Below, one piece after another: positions 36,638 through 45,953 of a stretch of 64,000 bases of DNA. Numbering within the stretch: the first letter of the stretch is position 1; every line of letters starts with the position of its first letter. The notes under the pieces were generated by a model. That model was not told the origin of the DNA, did not search any database, and was given only the letters and a program-made list of their open reading frames with translations. The stretch is from positions 620,001 to 684,000 of the forward strand of contig NZ_CXWE01000003.1 in NCBI RefSeq assembly GCF_001404515.1, in the 5' to 3' direction. Position numbers and translations under genes: made by a program. The DNA comes from Roseibium album (GTDB lineage Bacteria > Pseudomonadota > Alphaproteobacteria > Rhizobiales > Stappiaceae).

Positions 36638-37579
36638 GTGATCGTGTCCAGGAAACAGATTGTGCTGGTCGGGGCGCCTGTTGACGACGGAGCAGGCCAG
36701 AAGGGCTGCCTGATGGGCCCGGACGCGATCCGGACCGCAGGCCTGCTGGAACAACTCGAGGCGCTGGGCCACGTGGTCGCCGATCATGGCAACCTGACGC
36801 CGTCGAAGGCCTTTGAGGTCGCCTCTCCCAATCCTGTTCTGAAAAACTTCCGGTCCTATGCCGGTTGGACCCGCGCACTTCATGCAAAGTCCTGGGAACT
36901 CGGTTTGCAGTCGGTGCTTCCCATCTATCTGGGCGGGGATCACGCGATGGCGGCCGGTACCGTTTCCGGCCAGGCGCGGGCAGCAGCGGAACTTGATCGT
37001 CCGTTATTCGTTCTCTGGCTGGATGCCCACTCCGATTTTCACACGCTCGACAGCACCGACAGCGGCAATTTGCATGGGACTCCCCTGGCCTTTGCCTGCG
37101 GCCTTCCGGGTTTCGATGAGTTGCTCGGCGCTCCGCTGGAGCACACGGTGTGCCCGGGGAACGTGGAAATTCTTGGTGTCCGGTCGATCGATGCAGCCGA
37201 GCGCGAAATGCTGCTCAGCCACGGCGTCGGCGTCAGTGACATGCGCCGCGTCGACGAGGACGGCATTGCGTCGTCGCTGAAACCGTTCCTGGATCGGGTC
37301 CGCGCGGCGAACGGTCTTCTTCACGTCAGCCTCGATGTGGATTTTCTGGATCCCGAGATCGCGCCTGCGGTCGGAACCACCGTTCCGGGCGGTGCAACAT
37401 TCCGCGAGGCGCATCTGGTCATGGAGATGCTTCATGACAGTGGTCTTGTGACGTCTCTCGATCTTGTCGAACTCAATCCGTTTCTGGATGACCGAGGCAA
37501 GACCGCCCGCTTGATGGTTGACCTGACGGGCAGCCTGTTCGGGCGCCGTGTCTTTGATCGGCCGACACGAAGCTTCTAG
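36638..37579 (+). CDS. rocF: Arginase
   Basis: 313 residues from GTG 36638, behind GGAGGACAAA; a frame from 36521 would include the promoter region. Hydrolyses arginine to ornithine and urea. The binuclear manganese ligands are in GGDHAMAAG (His102), WLDAHSDFHT (Asp, His, Asp at 129-133) and SLDVDFLDP. TTVPGGATFREAH is the substrate-side loop. Ornithine cyclodeaminase follows, giving an arginine-to-proline route. Confidence 0.95.
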   Translation: MIVSRKQIVLVGAPVDDGAGQKGCLMGPDAIRTAGLLEQLEALGHVVADHGNLTPSKAFEVASPNPVLKNFRSYAGWTRALHAKSWELGLQSVLPIYLGGDHAMAAGTVSGQARAAAELDRPLFVLWLDAHSDFHTLDSTDSGNLHGTPLAFACGLPGFDELLGAPLEHTVCPGNVEILGVRSIDAAEREMLLSHGVGVSDMRRVDEDGIASSLKPFLDRVRAANGLLHVSLDVDFLDPEIAPAVGTTVPGGATFREAHLVMEMLHDSGLVTSLDLVELNPFLDDRGKTARLMVDLTGSLFGRRVFDRPTRSF

Positions 37580-37617
37580 AGCATCCTGCGTTCGGAAGAA
37601 CACACAAGGATGCTCTA
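37577..37617. repeat. Inverted repeat between arginase and ornithine cyclodeaminase genes
   Basis: TAGAGCATCCT (37577-37587, including the arginase stop codon) and AGGATGCTCTA (37607-37617) form an 11-bp perfect stem with a 19-nt inner part. It may be a dispersed palindrome or set unequal expression of the two genes. Confidence 0.75.
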
Positions 37618-37694
37618 TCACTTTGGAATCGATCAACTTTTTGATGTTCAACCGGTTCCGGTTGCAAATCCGTTGATCTGGAGGAAAAGATAAG

Positions 37695-38780
37695 ATGATT
37701 GCCGCAAACCACAATCCGAAGCCGTCGGAACTGGCCTTTGTTCCCTTTGTCAGCGTCGACGACATGATGCGCAACATTCGCACCATTGGCGTGGAAAAGG
37801 CGATAGTCGGCATCGCCGAATACATCGAGCAGGATTTTCTGCGCTGGGAAAGTTTCGACAAGAAGCCGCGTATCCCGGCGCACGCGCCCCAGGGCGTAAT
37901 CGAGCTGATGCCCACCAGTGACGGTGAGACCTTCGGCTTCAAATACGTCAACGGTCATCCGCAGAACGTCCGTGAAGGGTTGCAGACCGTGACCGGTTTC
38001 GGAGTTCTGTCGGAACTGTCCACCGGATACCCGGTTCTCTTCACCGAGATGACGATACTGACCGCCCTGCGTACAGCGGCAACCTCGGCATTGGCGGCCA
38101 AGTACCTGGCACCCGCGGGATCGACGACAATGGCGATCATCGGCAACGGTGCCCAATCCGACTTCCAGAGCCTTGCTTTCAAGGAAATGCTCGGCATTAC
38201 GGAGATCCGCGCCTACGACATCGATCCGGAGGCCAGCATTCGTCTTGCGCGGAACCTTGCCGATTCCGGCCTGAATGTCACCATCTGCAAGACGCCGGAA
38301 GATGCCATCGAAGGAGCACAGGTCGTCACAACGGTCACGGCGGACAAGAAATACGCCACGATCCTGACAGACAACATGGTTGGCTCAGGTATCCATATCA
38401 ATGCAATCGGTGGCGATTGCCCGGGCAAGACGGAGCTGCACAAGGACATCCTTCTGCGGTCGGACATTTTTGTCGAGTTGCCCGAGCAGACCAGAATCGA
38501 AGGCGAACTGCAGCAGCTGCCGGAAGATCACCCGGTAACCGAACTCTGGCAGGTCTATGCCGGCAAGGCGCCGGGCCGTACATCGGATGAGCAGATCACG
38601 CTGTTCGACAGTGTCGGCTTCGCCATCGAGGATTTTGCCGCGCTCCGCTACATCCGTGATCTTCTTCCAAGAACGGGACATTTCGAAAAGCTCGACCTGC
38701 TGGCGGATCCTGACGATCCGCGCGACCTCTACGGCATGGTGTTGCGCTCAGGTGCGGTCGACGACAATCAAGCGGCATGA
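37695..38780 (+). CDS. ocd: Ornithine cyclodeaminase
   Basis: 361 residues. Converts ornithine to proline and ammonia with bound NAD. The Rossmann motif is MAIIGNGAQSDFQSLAFKEM; the substrate/NAD region around FGVLSELSTGYPVLFTEMTILTALRTAATSA-type sequence is typical of the mu-crystallin fold, and INAIGGDCPGKTELH is conserved. It matches the long Agrobacterium-type Ocd (about 355 residues). Preceded by arginase and followed by a strong terminator. Confidence 0.94.
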   Translation: MIAANHNPKPSELAFVPFVSVDDMMRNIRTIGVEKAIVGIAEYIEQDFLRWESFDKKPRIPAHAPQGVIELMPTSDGETFGFKYVNGHPQNVREGLQTVTGFGVLSELSTGYPVLFTEMTILTALRTAATSALAAKYLAPAGSTTMAIIGNGAQSDFQSLAFKEMLGITEIRAYDIDPEASIRLARNLADSGLNVTICKTPEDAIEGAQVVTTVTADKKYATILTDNMVGSGIHINAIGGDCPGKTELHKDILLRSDIFVELPEQTRIEGELQQLPEDHPVTELWQVYAGKAPGRTSDEQITLFDSVGFAIEDFAALRYIRDLLPRTGHFEKLDLLADPDDPRDLYGMVLRSGAVDDNQAA

Positions 38781-38808
38781 GATCAAAAAGACCGCGAAAA
38801 CCAGACTG

Positions 38809-38834
38809 GCCACCGCGACTGCGGTGGCTTTTTT
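38809..38834 (+). terminator. Intrinsic terminator after ocd
   Basis: GCCACCGC-GACT-GCGGTGGC, a perfect 8-bp stem with a 4-nt loop, followed directly by TTTTTT. Confidence 0.92.
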
Positions 38835-38942
38835 CTTTTATGCGCGCCGTTTCTGCACGGTGGGAATTCATAGCGCGGGACCGGATACTCCTGTCTCCTG
38901 CACAAACGAATGGAGACTTGGTCTCGCCCGGTGAATTTCCGT

Positions 38943-39671
38943 TTAGCTCAGTGCTGCTTCGATCTCCGCGACGACTGCATCCGCGGCGGAGCCGGGGTCT
39001 CCGGCCTGGCTGATCGGCCGCCCGACCACCAGATAATCGCTGCCGGCCCGGATGGCGTCTTCCGGCGTCATGACACGGCGCTGGTCTCCCGCAGCGCTGC
39101 CCGCCGGGCGGATACCGGGCGTGACTATCACCAGGTCATCGCCAAGGATCGAACGCATGTTCGAGGCTTCCGTTGCCGCGCAGACAATGCCGCCCATCCC
39201 CGCTTCGCGCGCGTCCCGAGTGCGGGCCTCGACCACATCTGCCAAAGGCCCCCGGTAACCGGCCGCCACCAGATCTTCTTCATCCATGGACGTCAGCACT
39301 GTTACACCGAGCAGGCAGAGTCCGGGATTGCCTTCTTCCATCAGTCCGCGAACAGCTGCGCGCATGGTCTTCGGATAGCCATGCAACGTCATGAAGGCCA
39401 CGCCCATCTTGGCAACATTGCGGACAGCCTTGGTAATCGTGTTGTCGATGTCGTGAAGCTTGACGTCGAGAAAGATCTTCTTGCCGTCCGCAGCCAGGTC
39501 CCGCGCAAACTCGAGCCCGCCGGCAAACTGCAATTCCATGCCGATCTTGTAGACGCCGACCTTGCCTTCGGTTCGACTGACAAGCGTTTCCGCTTCCTTG
39601 AGTGTCGGGACGTCAACAGGCAGCATCAATCGGTCAAGCGCGGTGTTCGGGGCGAACGGGCTGGTCGGCAT
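38943..39671 (-). CDS. pyrF: Orotidine 5'-phosphate decarboxylase PyrF
   Basis: 242 residues from ATG 39671 with AAAGGAG upstream. Last step of UMP synthesis. The catalytic cluster is in FLDVKLHDIDNT (Lys and Asp pair), with LTSMDEEDL and TPGIRPAG near the phosphate site. A longer frame to 39719 covers the ribosome-binding site and is rejected. Confidence 0.96.
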   Translation of the reverse strand: MPTSPFAPNTALDRLMLPVDVPTLKEAETLVSRTEGKVGVYKIGMELQFAGGLEFARDLAADGKKIFLDVKLHDIDNTITKAVRNVAKMGVAFMTLHGYPKTMRAAVRGLMEEGNPGLCLLGVTVLTSMDEEDLVAAGYRGPLADVVEARTRDAREAGMGGIVCAATEASNMRSILGDDLVIVTPGIRPAGSAAGDQRRVMTPEDAIRAGSDYLVVGRPISQAGDPGSAADAVVAEIEAALS

Positions 39672-39740
39672 GGAGCGGGCTCCTTTCAGGATATTGGGAA
39701 AGCGCCCCGTCCATAACATTCCGGTTGCCGAATGACCAGA

Positions 39741-40589
39741 CTACGACTTTCCGGTTTTCTCGAATTCCGCGAAGGCCTCCTTGTAGTCCGCATGCCAGCG
39801 GGACAAGGGTGGCCGGTTTTCGATGATATCGCCGATTGCCCATTCGGCCCGGCGTTTGTCCCGCACGCTGTCGACATCATTGTCCGGACAAAGGATATAG
39901 AACTCTCCATTCGACATCCGGTCGATGAAATAGTCGACAGTCTGGTCGCTGGTCCACGCCGAAGCCGGCTTTTCGGGAAGCCATGATGCAATCATGCCGG
40001 TGTAGGTGAAGCCCGGTACGAACAGATGTACGGAAATCGGCGCACCCGCTTCCCGCAACTCATGTGCAAGCTGTTCGCTGAGCACCTTCACGGCTGCCTT
40101 GGTCACGTTGTAGCCCGGGTTTCCGGGTGGAGTTGTGATTCCCTGTTTGGAACCCGTGTTGATGATGACGGCTGGGCGTCCGGCATCGATCATTCGTTGC
40201 GTAAAAGACTGGACACCTCTGAGAACACCAAAGAAGTTGACGTCCATCATCCGTGTCCAGGCATCGAAATTCTCCCAGGTGCTGGAAGGCACGCTGATTC
40301 CGGCATTGTTCATCAGGACGGCGACCTGTCCCGTCTGAAACGCGATGTCTGCAAGGTGTTCGACTTGAACCTTGTCGCTGACGTCGGTAGGCACGGCAAG
40401 AACGGTCGCATTGGGCCCGGCAATCTTGCGCACCTCCTCCACCGCAGCATCCAGGTGATCACCTGAGAGGTCGGCGAGAAGGACACCGAGGCCCGCCTCG
40501 GCAAATCGAAGGGCGGCCGCAAGACCGACACCGCTTGCGGCTCCGGTCACAACTGCAAGACCACCTTCAGCCACTGCTTTTTGATACAT
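39741..40589 (-). CDS. Short-chain dehydrogenase/reductase
   Basis: 282 residues from ATG 40589, with an AGGGGG ribosome-binding sequence. The Rossmann motif TGAASGVG, the NNAG motif, and the catalytic YNVTK are visible, with serine in NTGSKQG upstream. The C-terminal 80 residues are an extra domain (DYFIDRMSNGEFYILCPDNDVDSVRDKRRAEW) seen in a subset of SDRs. Substrate unknown. Confidence 0.92.
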   Translation of the reverse strand: MYQKAVAEGGLAVVTGAASGVGLAAALRFAEAGLGVLLADLSGDHLDAAVEEVRKIAGPNATVLAVPTDVSDKVQVEHLADIAFQTGQVAVLMNNAGISVPSSTWENFDAWTRMMDVNFFGVLRGVQSFTQRMIDAGRPAVIINTGSKQGITTPPGNPGYNVTKAAVKVLSEQLAHELREAGAPISVHLFVPGFTYTGMIASWLPEKPASAWTSDQTVDYFIDRMSNGEFYILCPDNDVDSVRDKRRAEWAIGDIIENRPPLSRWHADYKEAFAEFEKTGKS

Positions 40590-40905
40590 GAAAACTGCCC
40601 CCTGGAACGGTTTAGAGACCGATTTGCGCCGTCTGGTCGCCAATGAAGGTAGCGTCGTCGAATTTCCTTTGGTTGTCGAGAAACTCTTATGCGTCCGACC
40701 TTGTCAGGCCGCGCAAGGTATCCATTCCATTGGTGGCCGCGGCCCAAATGACATGCGGATAGCGCCAATTTCCCGACATTGACGCGTCGGTAAGGCCTGG
40801 TGCGATCCGGAGTTCACCATAAAGCCCGGCAAGTGCCTATTTCATTAGACGGTTCAGGCTGCTACAACACCGCCGGTTTGTCAGTTTCAGCAAGGGCAGC
40901 ATCTT
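40590..40905. other. Divergent SDR-hisB intergenic region
   Basis: 316 bp with no credible gene. It must carry promoters for the SDR gene and the his operon, but no confident -35/-10 pair, attenuator or hairpin could be picked out. No histidine-rich leader peptide was seen. Confidence 0.6.
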
Positions 40906-41499
40906 ATGCGAACAGCGAATGTATCGCGCGACACCAGGGAAACCCGCATTTCGGTCGAGATCGATCTCGATGGAACGGGCAACTATGACGTCCAGACCGG
41001 TGTCGGTTTTTTCGATCATATGCTGGAACAATTGTCGCGCCATTCGCTGATAGACATGAAAATCCGCGCCGAGGGCGACACTCATATCGACTTTCATCAT
41101 ACGGTCGAAGACACCGGCATTGCACTTGGCCAGGCGATTTCCAAGGCGTTGGGTGACATGGCGGGCATCACCCGCTACGCAGATACCCACCTTGCGATGG
41201 ACGAAGCGCTGACCCGCTGCGCGCTTGACGTCTCCGGCCGGCCGTTTCTGGTCTGGGACGTCACCTTCGACCGGGACAAGGTTGGCGACCTCGACACCGA
41301 ACTCTTCGAGGAATTTTTCCGCGCATTCGCCATGAATGCAGGGATCACCCTTCATATCGCCAATCTTTACGGCTCCAATTGCCACCATATAGCGGAGACC
41401 TGCTTCAAGGCCGTCGCGCGGGCTATGCGCAAGGCCATCGAGATCGATCCGCGTCAGGCGGACCGGGTTCCGACCACAAAGGGCCAGCTAGGCGGCTAA
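40906..41499 (+). CDS. hisB: Imidazoleglycerol-phosphate dehydratase HisB
   Basis: 197 residues, monofunctional. Manganese enzyme of histidine synthesis. The metal-binding motifs [10 protein letters not shown] and SNCHHIAE are both present, as is GFFDHML. It is first in the run hisB-DUF2628-hisH-DUF1330-hisA-hisF-hisE-coaA. Confidence 0.97.
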   Translation: MRTANVSRDTRETRISVEIDLDGTGNYDVQTGVGFFDHMLEQLSRHSLIDMKIRAEGDTHIDFHHTVEDTGIALGQAISKALGDMAGITRYADTHLAMDEALTRCALDVSGRPFLVWDVTFDRDKVGDLDTELFEEFFRAFAMNAGITLHIANLYGSNCHHIAETCFKAVARAMRKAIEIDPRQADRVPTTKGQLGG

Positions 41500-41513
41500 G
41501 GACCGATTGGAAT

Positions 41514-42035
41514 ATGAGTACGTATGTTGTCATGGCACCGCCGGAGTTCGGGGATCTGGCCGGTGATCCGCGTGAGAGCGACCGGTTGCTGTTCGTCCCG
41601 GACCGGTTTTCCTTTCTGGCCTTTATCTTTGCAATCATCTGGATGCTCGTGCATCGCATGTGGCTTGTGCTGCTTGGCTATCTTGCCCTTACCCTCGCGA
41701 TAGAACTGCTGTCGGGCGCGCTCGGCGGTGAAGCGGCCGGGGTCGCGGCCCTGACGATTTCGCTCCTGTTCGGATTCGAGGCACAGGCATTGCGCCGCTG
41801 GTCGCTGGAGCGCAAGGGCTGGCGCATGATCGGCATCGTGGACGCAGCAAATCCGGGCGAAGCCGAACTTCGATTTCTGAACAAGGAAGCCTCCCTGATG
41901 GCGTCGGCTGACAAGCCGGAAGAACCGGAAGAACCGGAAGAGCCGAAGCCGCGCCCGGTTCGGGCTCCGATCGTCCCGCGGGTTGGCAGCGAGCGTGTGG
42001 TAGGTCTGACCCTCGGTCCGGAGACCCGTCAATGA
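41514..42035 (+). CDS. DUF2628 membrane protein in the his operon
   Basis: 173 residues. DUF2628-type protein: a short N-terminal region ending [22 protein letters not shown], three or so closely packed hydrophobic segments (about 32-85), then a soluble tail with an EEPEEPEEP repeat and a conserved end. Function unknown. Its stop overlaps the hisH start (ATGA), so it is translationally coupled to histidine synthesis genes. This placement is common in Rhizobiales. Confidence 0.85.
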   Translation: MSTYVVMAPPEFGDLAGDPRESDRLLFVPDRFSFLAFIFAIIWMLVHRMWLVLLGYLALTLAIELLSGALGGEAAGVAALTISLLFGFEAQALRRWSLERKGWRMIGIVDAANPGEAELRFLNKEASLMASADKPEEPEEPEEPKPRPVRAPIVPRVGSERVVGLTLGPETRQ

Positions 42036-42685
42036 CAATTGCAATTATCGACTACGGTTCGGGCAATCTGCGCTCGGCGGAAAAGGCATTCGAGCGCGCG
42101 GCTCGCGCCCATGCACATCTACCCGACGTGATCGTTACGTCCGATCCTGACCGGGTACGAAAGGCCGACCGCATTGTGCTTCCGGGTGTAGGTGCCTTTG
42201 CCGATTGCAAACGGGGCCTGTGGGCGGTCGACGGCATGCCGGAAGCCCTTGAGGAATGCGTCCGCCGGCAAGGCAAACCGTTTTTCGGCATCTGTGTCGG
42301 CATGCAGCTGATGGCCGAACGTGGCCTCGAATTCGAAACGGTCGAGGGGCTTGGCTGGGTAGAAGGCGACGTATCGGAAATGAAGCCGGCGGATCCGTCG
42401 CTCAAGATACCGCATATGGGCTGGAACACGATTGATGCGGAGCAGGAGAGTCATCCTGTGTTCAAGGGCCTGGAAACCGGACCCGATGGATTGCACGCCT
42501 ATTTTGTGCACTCCTATCACTTTGCCTGCGCACGCGATGAAAATCGTCTGGCAACCTTCGGGTATGCCGGAACATTCACCGCGATGGTGGCGAAGGACAA
42601 CATGATCGGCACTCAGTTCCATCCTGAGAAAAGTCAGCGACTGGGTCTTGGCCTGATCGCGAATTTCCTGGATTGGACACCGTAA
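42032..42685 (+). CDS. hisH: Imidazole glycerol phosphate synthase glutaminase subunit HisH
   Basis: 217 residues, class I glutamine amidotransferase. Provides ammonia to HisF. The nucleophile is in GICVGMQ (Cys88) and the His-Glu pair in TQFHPEKSQ. Overlaps the DUF2628 gene by 4 bp. Confidence 0.97.
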   Translation: MTIAIIDYGSGNLRSAEKAFERAARAHAHLPDVIVTSDPDRVRKADRIVLPGVGAFADCKRGLWAVDGMPEALEECVRRQGKPFFGICVGMQLMAERGLEFETVEGLGWVEGDVSEMKPADPSLKIPHMGWNTIDAEQESHPVFKGLETGPDGLHAYFVHSYHFACARDENRLATFGYAGTFTAMVAKDNMIGTQFHPEKSQRLGLGLIANFLDWTP

Positions 42686-42707
42686 CAGCGAACCTGGGAG
42701 AAGGCGC

Positions 42708-42995
42708 GTGAGCAAGGGATACTGGATTGCACGGGTGGACGTTAACGACCCGGAAAACTACCCGCAATATGTCGAAACGGCCAAACCGGCCTTTGAAAGG
42801 TTTGGGGCCAATTTCCTCGCTCGCGGTGGCAAGACCAATGCCATTGAAGGCCCGGGCAGGGCACGAAATGTCGTCATTGAATTTCCCAGCTTCCAACACG
42901 CGGTGGATTGTTATAACTCGCCGGAATATCAGGAAGCGGTGAAGATCCGCCAGAAGGTTGCCGATGGCGAGATCGTCATCGTGGAAGGAATGTAA
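42708..42995 (+). CDS. DUF1330 protein
   Basis: 95 residues from GTG 42708 behind GGAGAAGG. The DUF1330 pattern is clear ([34 protein letters not shown], then [20 protein letters not shown]). These are ferredoxin-like dimeric alpha/beta-barrel proteins of unknown function. It lies between hisH and hisA. Confidence 0.9.
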   Translation: MSKGYWIARVDVNDPENYPQYVETAKPAFERFGANFLARGGKTNAIEGPGRARNVVIEFPSFQHAVDCYNSPEYQEAVKIRQKVADGEIVIVEGM

Positions 42996-43000
42996 CGAGA

Positions 43001-43744
43001 ATGATCCTATTTCCCGCCATCGATCTCAAGGATGGCCAGTGCGTGCGCCTGAAACTTGGCGACATGGACCAGGCGACCGTCTTCAACGACGATCCCGGTG
43101 CCCAGGCCAGGTCGTTCGAAAACCAGGGTTTTGAATGGCTGCACGTGGTCGACCTCAACGGGGCGTTTGCCGGTGAAAGTGTCAACGGCGCTGCCGTGGA
43201 CAGCATTCTTTCATCGACGGGCAATCCCGTTCAGCTCGGAGGCGGGATCAGGACGCTTGACCATATCGAAACCTGGCTTGGAAAGGGCGTCACTCGCGTC
43301 ATTCTCGGAACGGTCGCCGTGCGCGATCCGGAACTGGTGAAGGAAGCCTGCAGGAAATTTCCGGGCAAGGTGGCCGTCGGCATCGACGCAAAGGGCGGCC
43401 ACGTGGCCGTCGAAGGCTGGGCGGAAACTTCCGAACTGACGGCGGTCGACCTGGCAAGGCAGTTCGAGGATGCCGGCGTGTCGGCAATCATTTATACGGA
43501 CATCGACCGGGACGGGGTTTTGAAGGGGCTGAATATTCCCTCGACACTGGAACTGGCACGATCAGTCTCGATTCCGGTGATCGCCTCGGGCGGCCTTGCA
43601 TCCATCGATGATATTCACCGGTTGCTGGAACCGGACTGTGCCATCCTGGAAGGCGCGATCTCAGGCCGGGCGCTCTATGACGGGCGGCTCGACGCGAAAG
43701 AGGCGATGGACCTGATCCTGACGGCCCGGAGAAAAGCATCATGA
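43001..43744 (+). CDS. hisA: Phosphoribosylformimino-5-aminoimidazole carboxamide ribotide isomerase HisA
   Basis: 247 residues, TIM barrel. The first catalytic aspartate is in [14 protein letters not shown] and the second in [19 protein letters not shown] and ASGGLAS bind the two phosphates. Its end overlaps hisF by 4 bp. Confidence 0.97.
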   Translation: MILFPAIDLKDGQCVRLKLGDMDQATVFNDDPGAQARSFENQGFEWLHVVDLNGAFAGESVNGAAVDSILSSTGNPVQLGGGIRTLDHIETWLGKGVTRVILGTVAVRDPELVKEACRKFPGKVAVGIDAKGGHVAVEGWAETSELTAVDLARQFEDAGVSAIIYTDIDRDGVLKGLNIPSTLELARSVSIPVIASGGLASIDDIHRLLEPDCAILEGAISGRALYDGRLDAKEAMDLILTARRKAS

Positions 43745-44520
43745 CCCTGAAAGCCCGTGTCATTCCGTGCCTCGACGTGAAGGATGGCCGCGTCGTCAAA
43801 GGCGTCAATTTTGTCGACCTGGTCGATGCCGGTGACCCGGTCGAGGCGGCCAAGGCCTACGATGCGGCTGGCGCAGATGAGCTCTGTTTTCTCGATATCA
43901 CCGCCAGCCACGAAGGCCGCGACACGATTTACGATGTCGTCAGGCGGACGGCTGAAGCCTGTTTCATGCCGGTGACCGTTGGCGGCGGTGTCCGGACGGT
44001 CGAAGACATCCGCAAGCTTCTGATAGCAGGGGCGGACAAGGTTTCCATCAATACGGCGGCGGTCAGGAACCCCGACTTTGTACGTGAGGCCGCTGAAAAA
44101 TTCGGCGCACAGTGTATCGTCGTTTCCATTGACGCCAAGCAGGTCAACGCGCCTGGAGAGCCTGAAAGATTCGAGATCTTCACGCATGGCGGACGCAATC
44201 CCACCGGGATCGATGCCATAGGATTTGCCAGGAAGGTTGTTGAACTGGGGGCTGGCGAGTTGCTTGTGACTTCCATGGATCGTGACGGCACCAAGTCTGG
44301 CTACAATATCGCGCTCACCAGGGCGATTGCAGATGCCGTTCCGGTGCCCGTGATCGCGTCGGGTGGTGTTGGCAATCTCGATCACATGGTGGAAGGTGTT
44401 CGTGATGGTCACGCGACAGCCGTGCTGGCAGCGTCCATATTCCATTTCGGCGAGTACACGATCCAGGAAACCAAGAAATACATGGACGACGCGGGCGTGC
44501 CAATGCGTCTTGACGCCTGA
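43741..44520 (+). CDS. hisF: Imidazole glycerol phosphate synthase cyclase subunit HisF
   Basis: 259 residues, TIM barrel that pairs with His[19 protein letters not shown] carries Asp11, and [12 protein letters not shown] carries the second catalytic aspartate. GGGVRT and ASGGVGN are phosphate loops. Confidence 0.97.
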   Translation: MTLKARVIPCLDVKDGRVVKGVNFVDLVDAGDPVEAAKAYDAAGADELCFLDITASHEGRDTIYDVVRRTAEACFMPVTVGGGVRTVEDIRKLLIAGADKVSINTAAVRNPDFVREAAEKFGAQCIVVSIDAKQVNAPGEPERFEIFTHGGRNPTGIDAIGFARKVVELGAGELLVTSMDRDGTKSGYNIALTRAIADAVPVPVIASGGVGNLDHMVEGVRDGHATAVLAASIFHFGEYTIQETKKYMDDAGVPMRLDA

Positions 44521-44542
44521 TTTCCGGCAAGGACCTAGCCAA

Positions 44543-44866
44543 ATGACCAAGTTCACTCTGGACGATCTGGATGCCATAGTTGCTGCGCGTGCGAAGAGCG
44601 ATGACGAAAAGTCCTACACGCGCAAGCTCGTGAACAGGGGCGTAGCCAAATGCGCCCAAAAACTGGGGGAAGAAGCGGTCGAGGCAGCGATTGCGGCTGT
44701 TCAGGAAGATCGGGAGGAGTTGACGGCGGAAGCCGCCGATGTGCTTTATCATTTGTTGGTGGTTCTGAACGTATCCAATGTTTCGCTGAATGATGTGATG
44801 GCGGAGCTCGGACGGCGTACGGGACAGACCGGACTTGAAGAAAAGGCCTCCCGGCCTCAGGAGTAA
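44543..44866 (+). CDS. hisE: Phosphoribosyl-ATP pyrophosphatase HisE
   Basis: 107 residues, stand-alone HisE. Hydrolyses phosphoribosyl-ATP to the monophosphate. [36 protein letters not shown] is the MazG-like metal-binding core. The HisI function is not in this window. Confidence 0.95.
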   Translation: MTKFTLDDLDAIVAARAKSDDEKSYTRKLVNRGVAKCAQKLGEEAVEAAIAAVQEDREELTAEAADVLYHLLVVLNVSNVSLNDVMAELGRRTGQTGLEEKASRPQE

Positions 44867-44906
44867 CAGTCAATTCGCTAGGCACCGCAGCGGGAACTGC
44901 GAAACG

Positions 44907-45872
44907 ATGGATCAGAAAGTCGCAACGGCCCTGGACATGGACTTGTCCCCTTACCGGGTGTTCACCGAGCGCCAGTGGTCCCGTTTGCGCGCAGACACGC
45001 CGATGACGCTTGACGAGCATGAGGTCGAACAGCTTCAGGGTCTCAACGCCCCGGTCTCCATCGAACAGGTCGAGACGATTTACCTGCCCCTCTCCCGCCT
45101 GCTCGCCTTTTATGCCGAGGCTACCGTCAGCATCCATCAGGCGACGCAGAATTTCCTTGGCCACAGGGACGGCAAGACCCCCTTTATCATCGGTGTTGCC
45201 GGGTCGGTTTCTGTTGGAAAGTCAACGACATCACGCGTCTTGCGAGAACTCCTCACCCGCTGGCCTGCAAGCCCGAAGGTGGACCTGCTCACCACAGACG
45301 GCTTTCTCTTTCCGAACGCGATCCTGGAAGCGGAAGGACTGATGTCCAAAAAAGGGTTCCCGGAGAGTTTCGACCGGACGCGGCTGTTGAAATTCCTGTC
45401 TGACATCAAGGCCGGCAGGCGCAATGTTCGGGCACCTGTCTATTCGCACTTTTATTATGACGTCATGCCGGGCCATACGATCACCGTCGACAAGCCCGAT
45501 ATCCTGATTGTCGAGGGTCTGAATGTCTTGCAGACCCGGGAACTGCCCAGGGACGGCCGGGCTGTGCCGTTCGTGTCCGATTTCTTCGATTTCTCGGTCT
45601 ATATCGATGCCGATGAAGATCTGCTTCGCAAATGGTACGTCGATCGCTTCATGCGCCTCAGGGAGACAGCCTTCCGCGATCCCGGATCCTATTTTCACAA
45701 GTTTTCGCGGATCACCGACGAAGAAGCCGTAGAAACCGGAAACCGGATCTGGACCGAGATCAACCTGGTTAATCTGCGGGAAAATATCCTTCCGACCCGC
45801 CCGCGTGCCGATCTGATCCTCTCAAAGAACGCCAGTCACCGAATTTCGAAGGTCGCCCTGCGCAAGATCTGA
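44907..45872 (+). CDS. coaA: Pantothenate kinase, type I
   Basis: 321 residues from ATG 44907. First committed step of coenzyme A synthesis. The Walker A motif [12 protein letters not shown] is at about 96-107; [15 protein letters not shown] is the family N-terminus and TTDGFLFPN the pantothenate-binding region. Last gene of the his-coaA run; a hairpin follows. Confidence 0.97.
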   Translation: MDQKVATALDMDLSPYRVFTERQWSRLRADTPMTLDEHEVEQLQGLNAPVSIEQVETIYLPLSRLLAFYAEATVSIHQATQNFLGHRDGKTPFIIGVAGSVSVGKSTTSRVLRELLTRWPASPKVDLLTTDGFLFPNAILEAEGLMSKKGFPESFDRTRLLKFLSDIKAGRRNVRAPVYSHFYYDVMPGHTITVDKPDILIVEGLNVLQTRELPRDGRAVPFVSDFFDFSVYIDADEDLLRKWYVDRFMRLRETAFRDPGSYFHKFSRITDEEAVETGNRIWTEINLVNLRENILPTRPRADLILSKNASHRISKVALRKI

Positions 45873-45897
45873 CCGCGCCAGCGCCACTAACGAAACC

Positions 45898-45920
45898 GGC
45901 CTCTCACCGTTGGAGAGGCC
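45898..45920. terminator. Hairpin between coaA and the chemoreceptor gene
   Basis: GGCCTCTC-ACCGTTG-GAGAGGCC, a perfect 8-bp stem between convergent genes. There is no T-run, so termination efficiency is uncertain. Confidence 0.6.
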
Positions 45921-45953
45921 GTTCCGGAACATCGGTGATTTCTTCCTGGTGCG

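Noticed and set aside
41930..41955. [15 protein letters not shown] short tandem repeat as a variable-number locus
   Set aside because: Only three imperfect nine-base units in a disordered tail; too short to claim variability.
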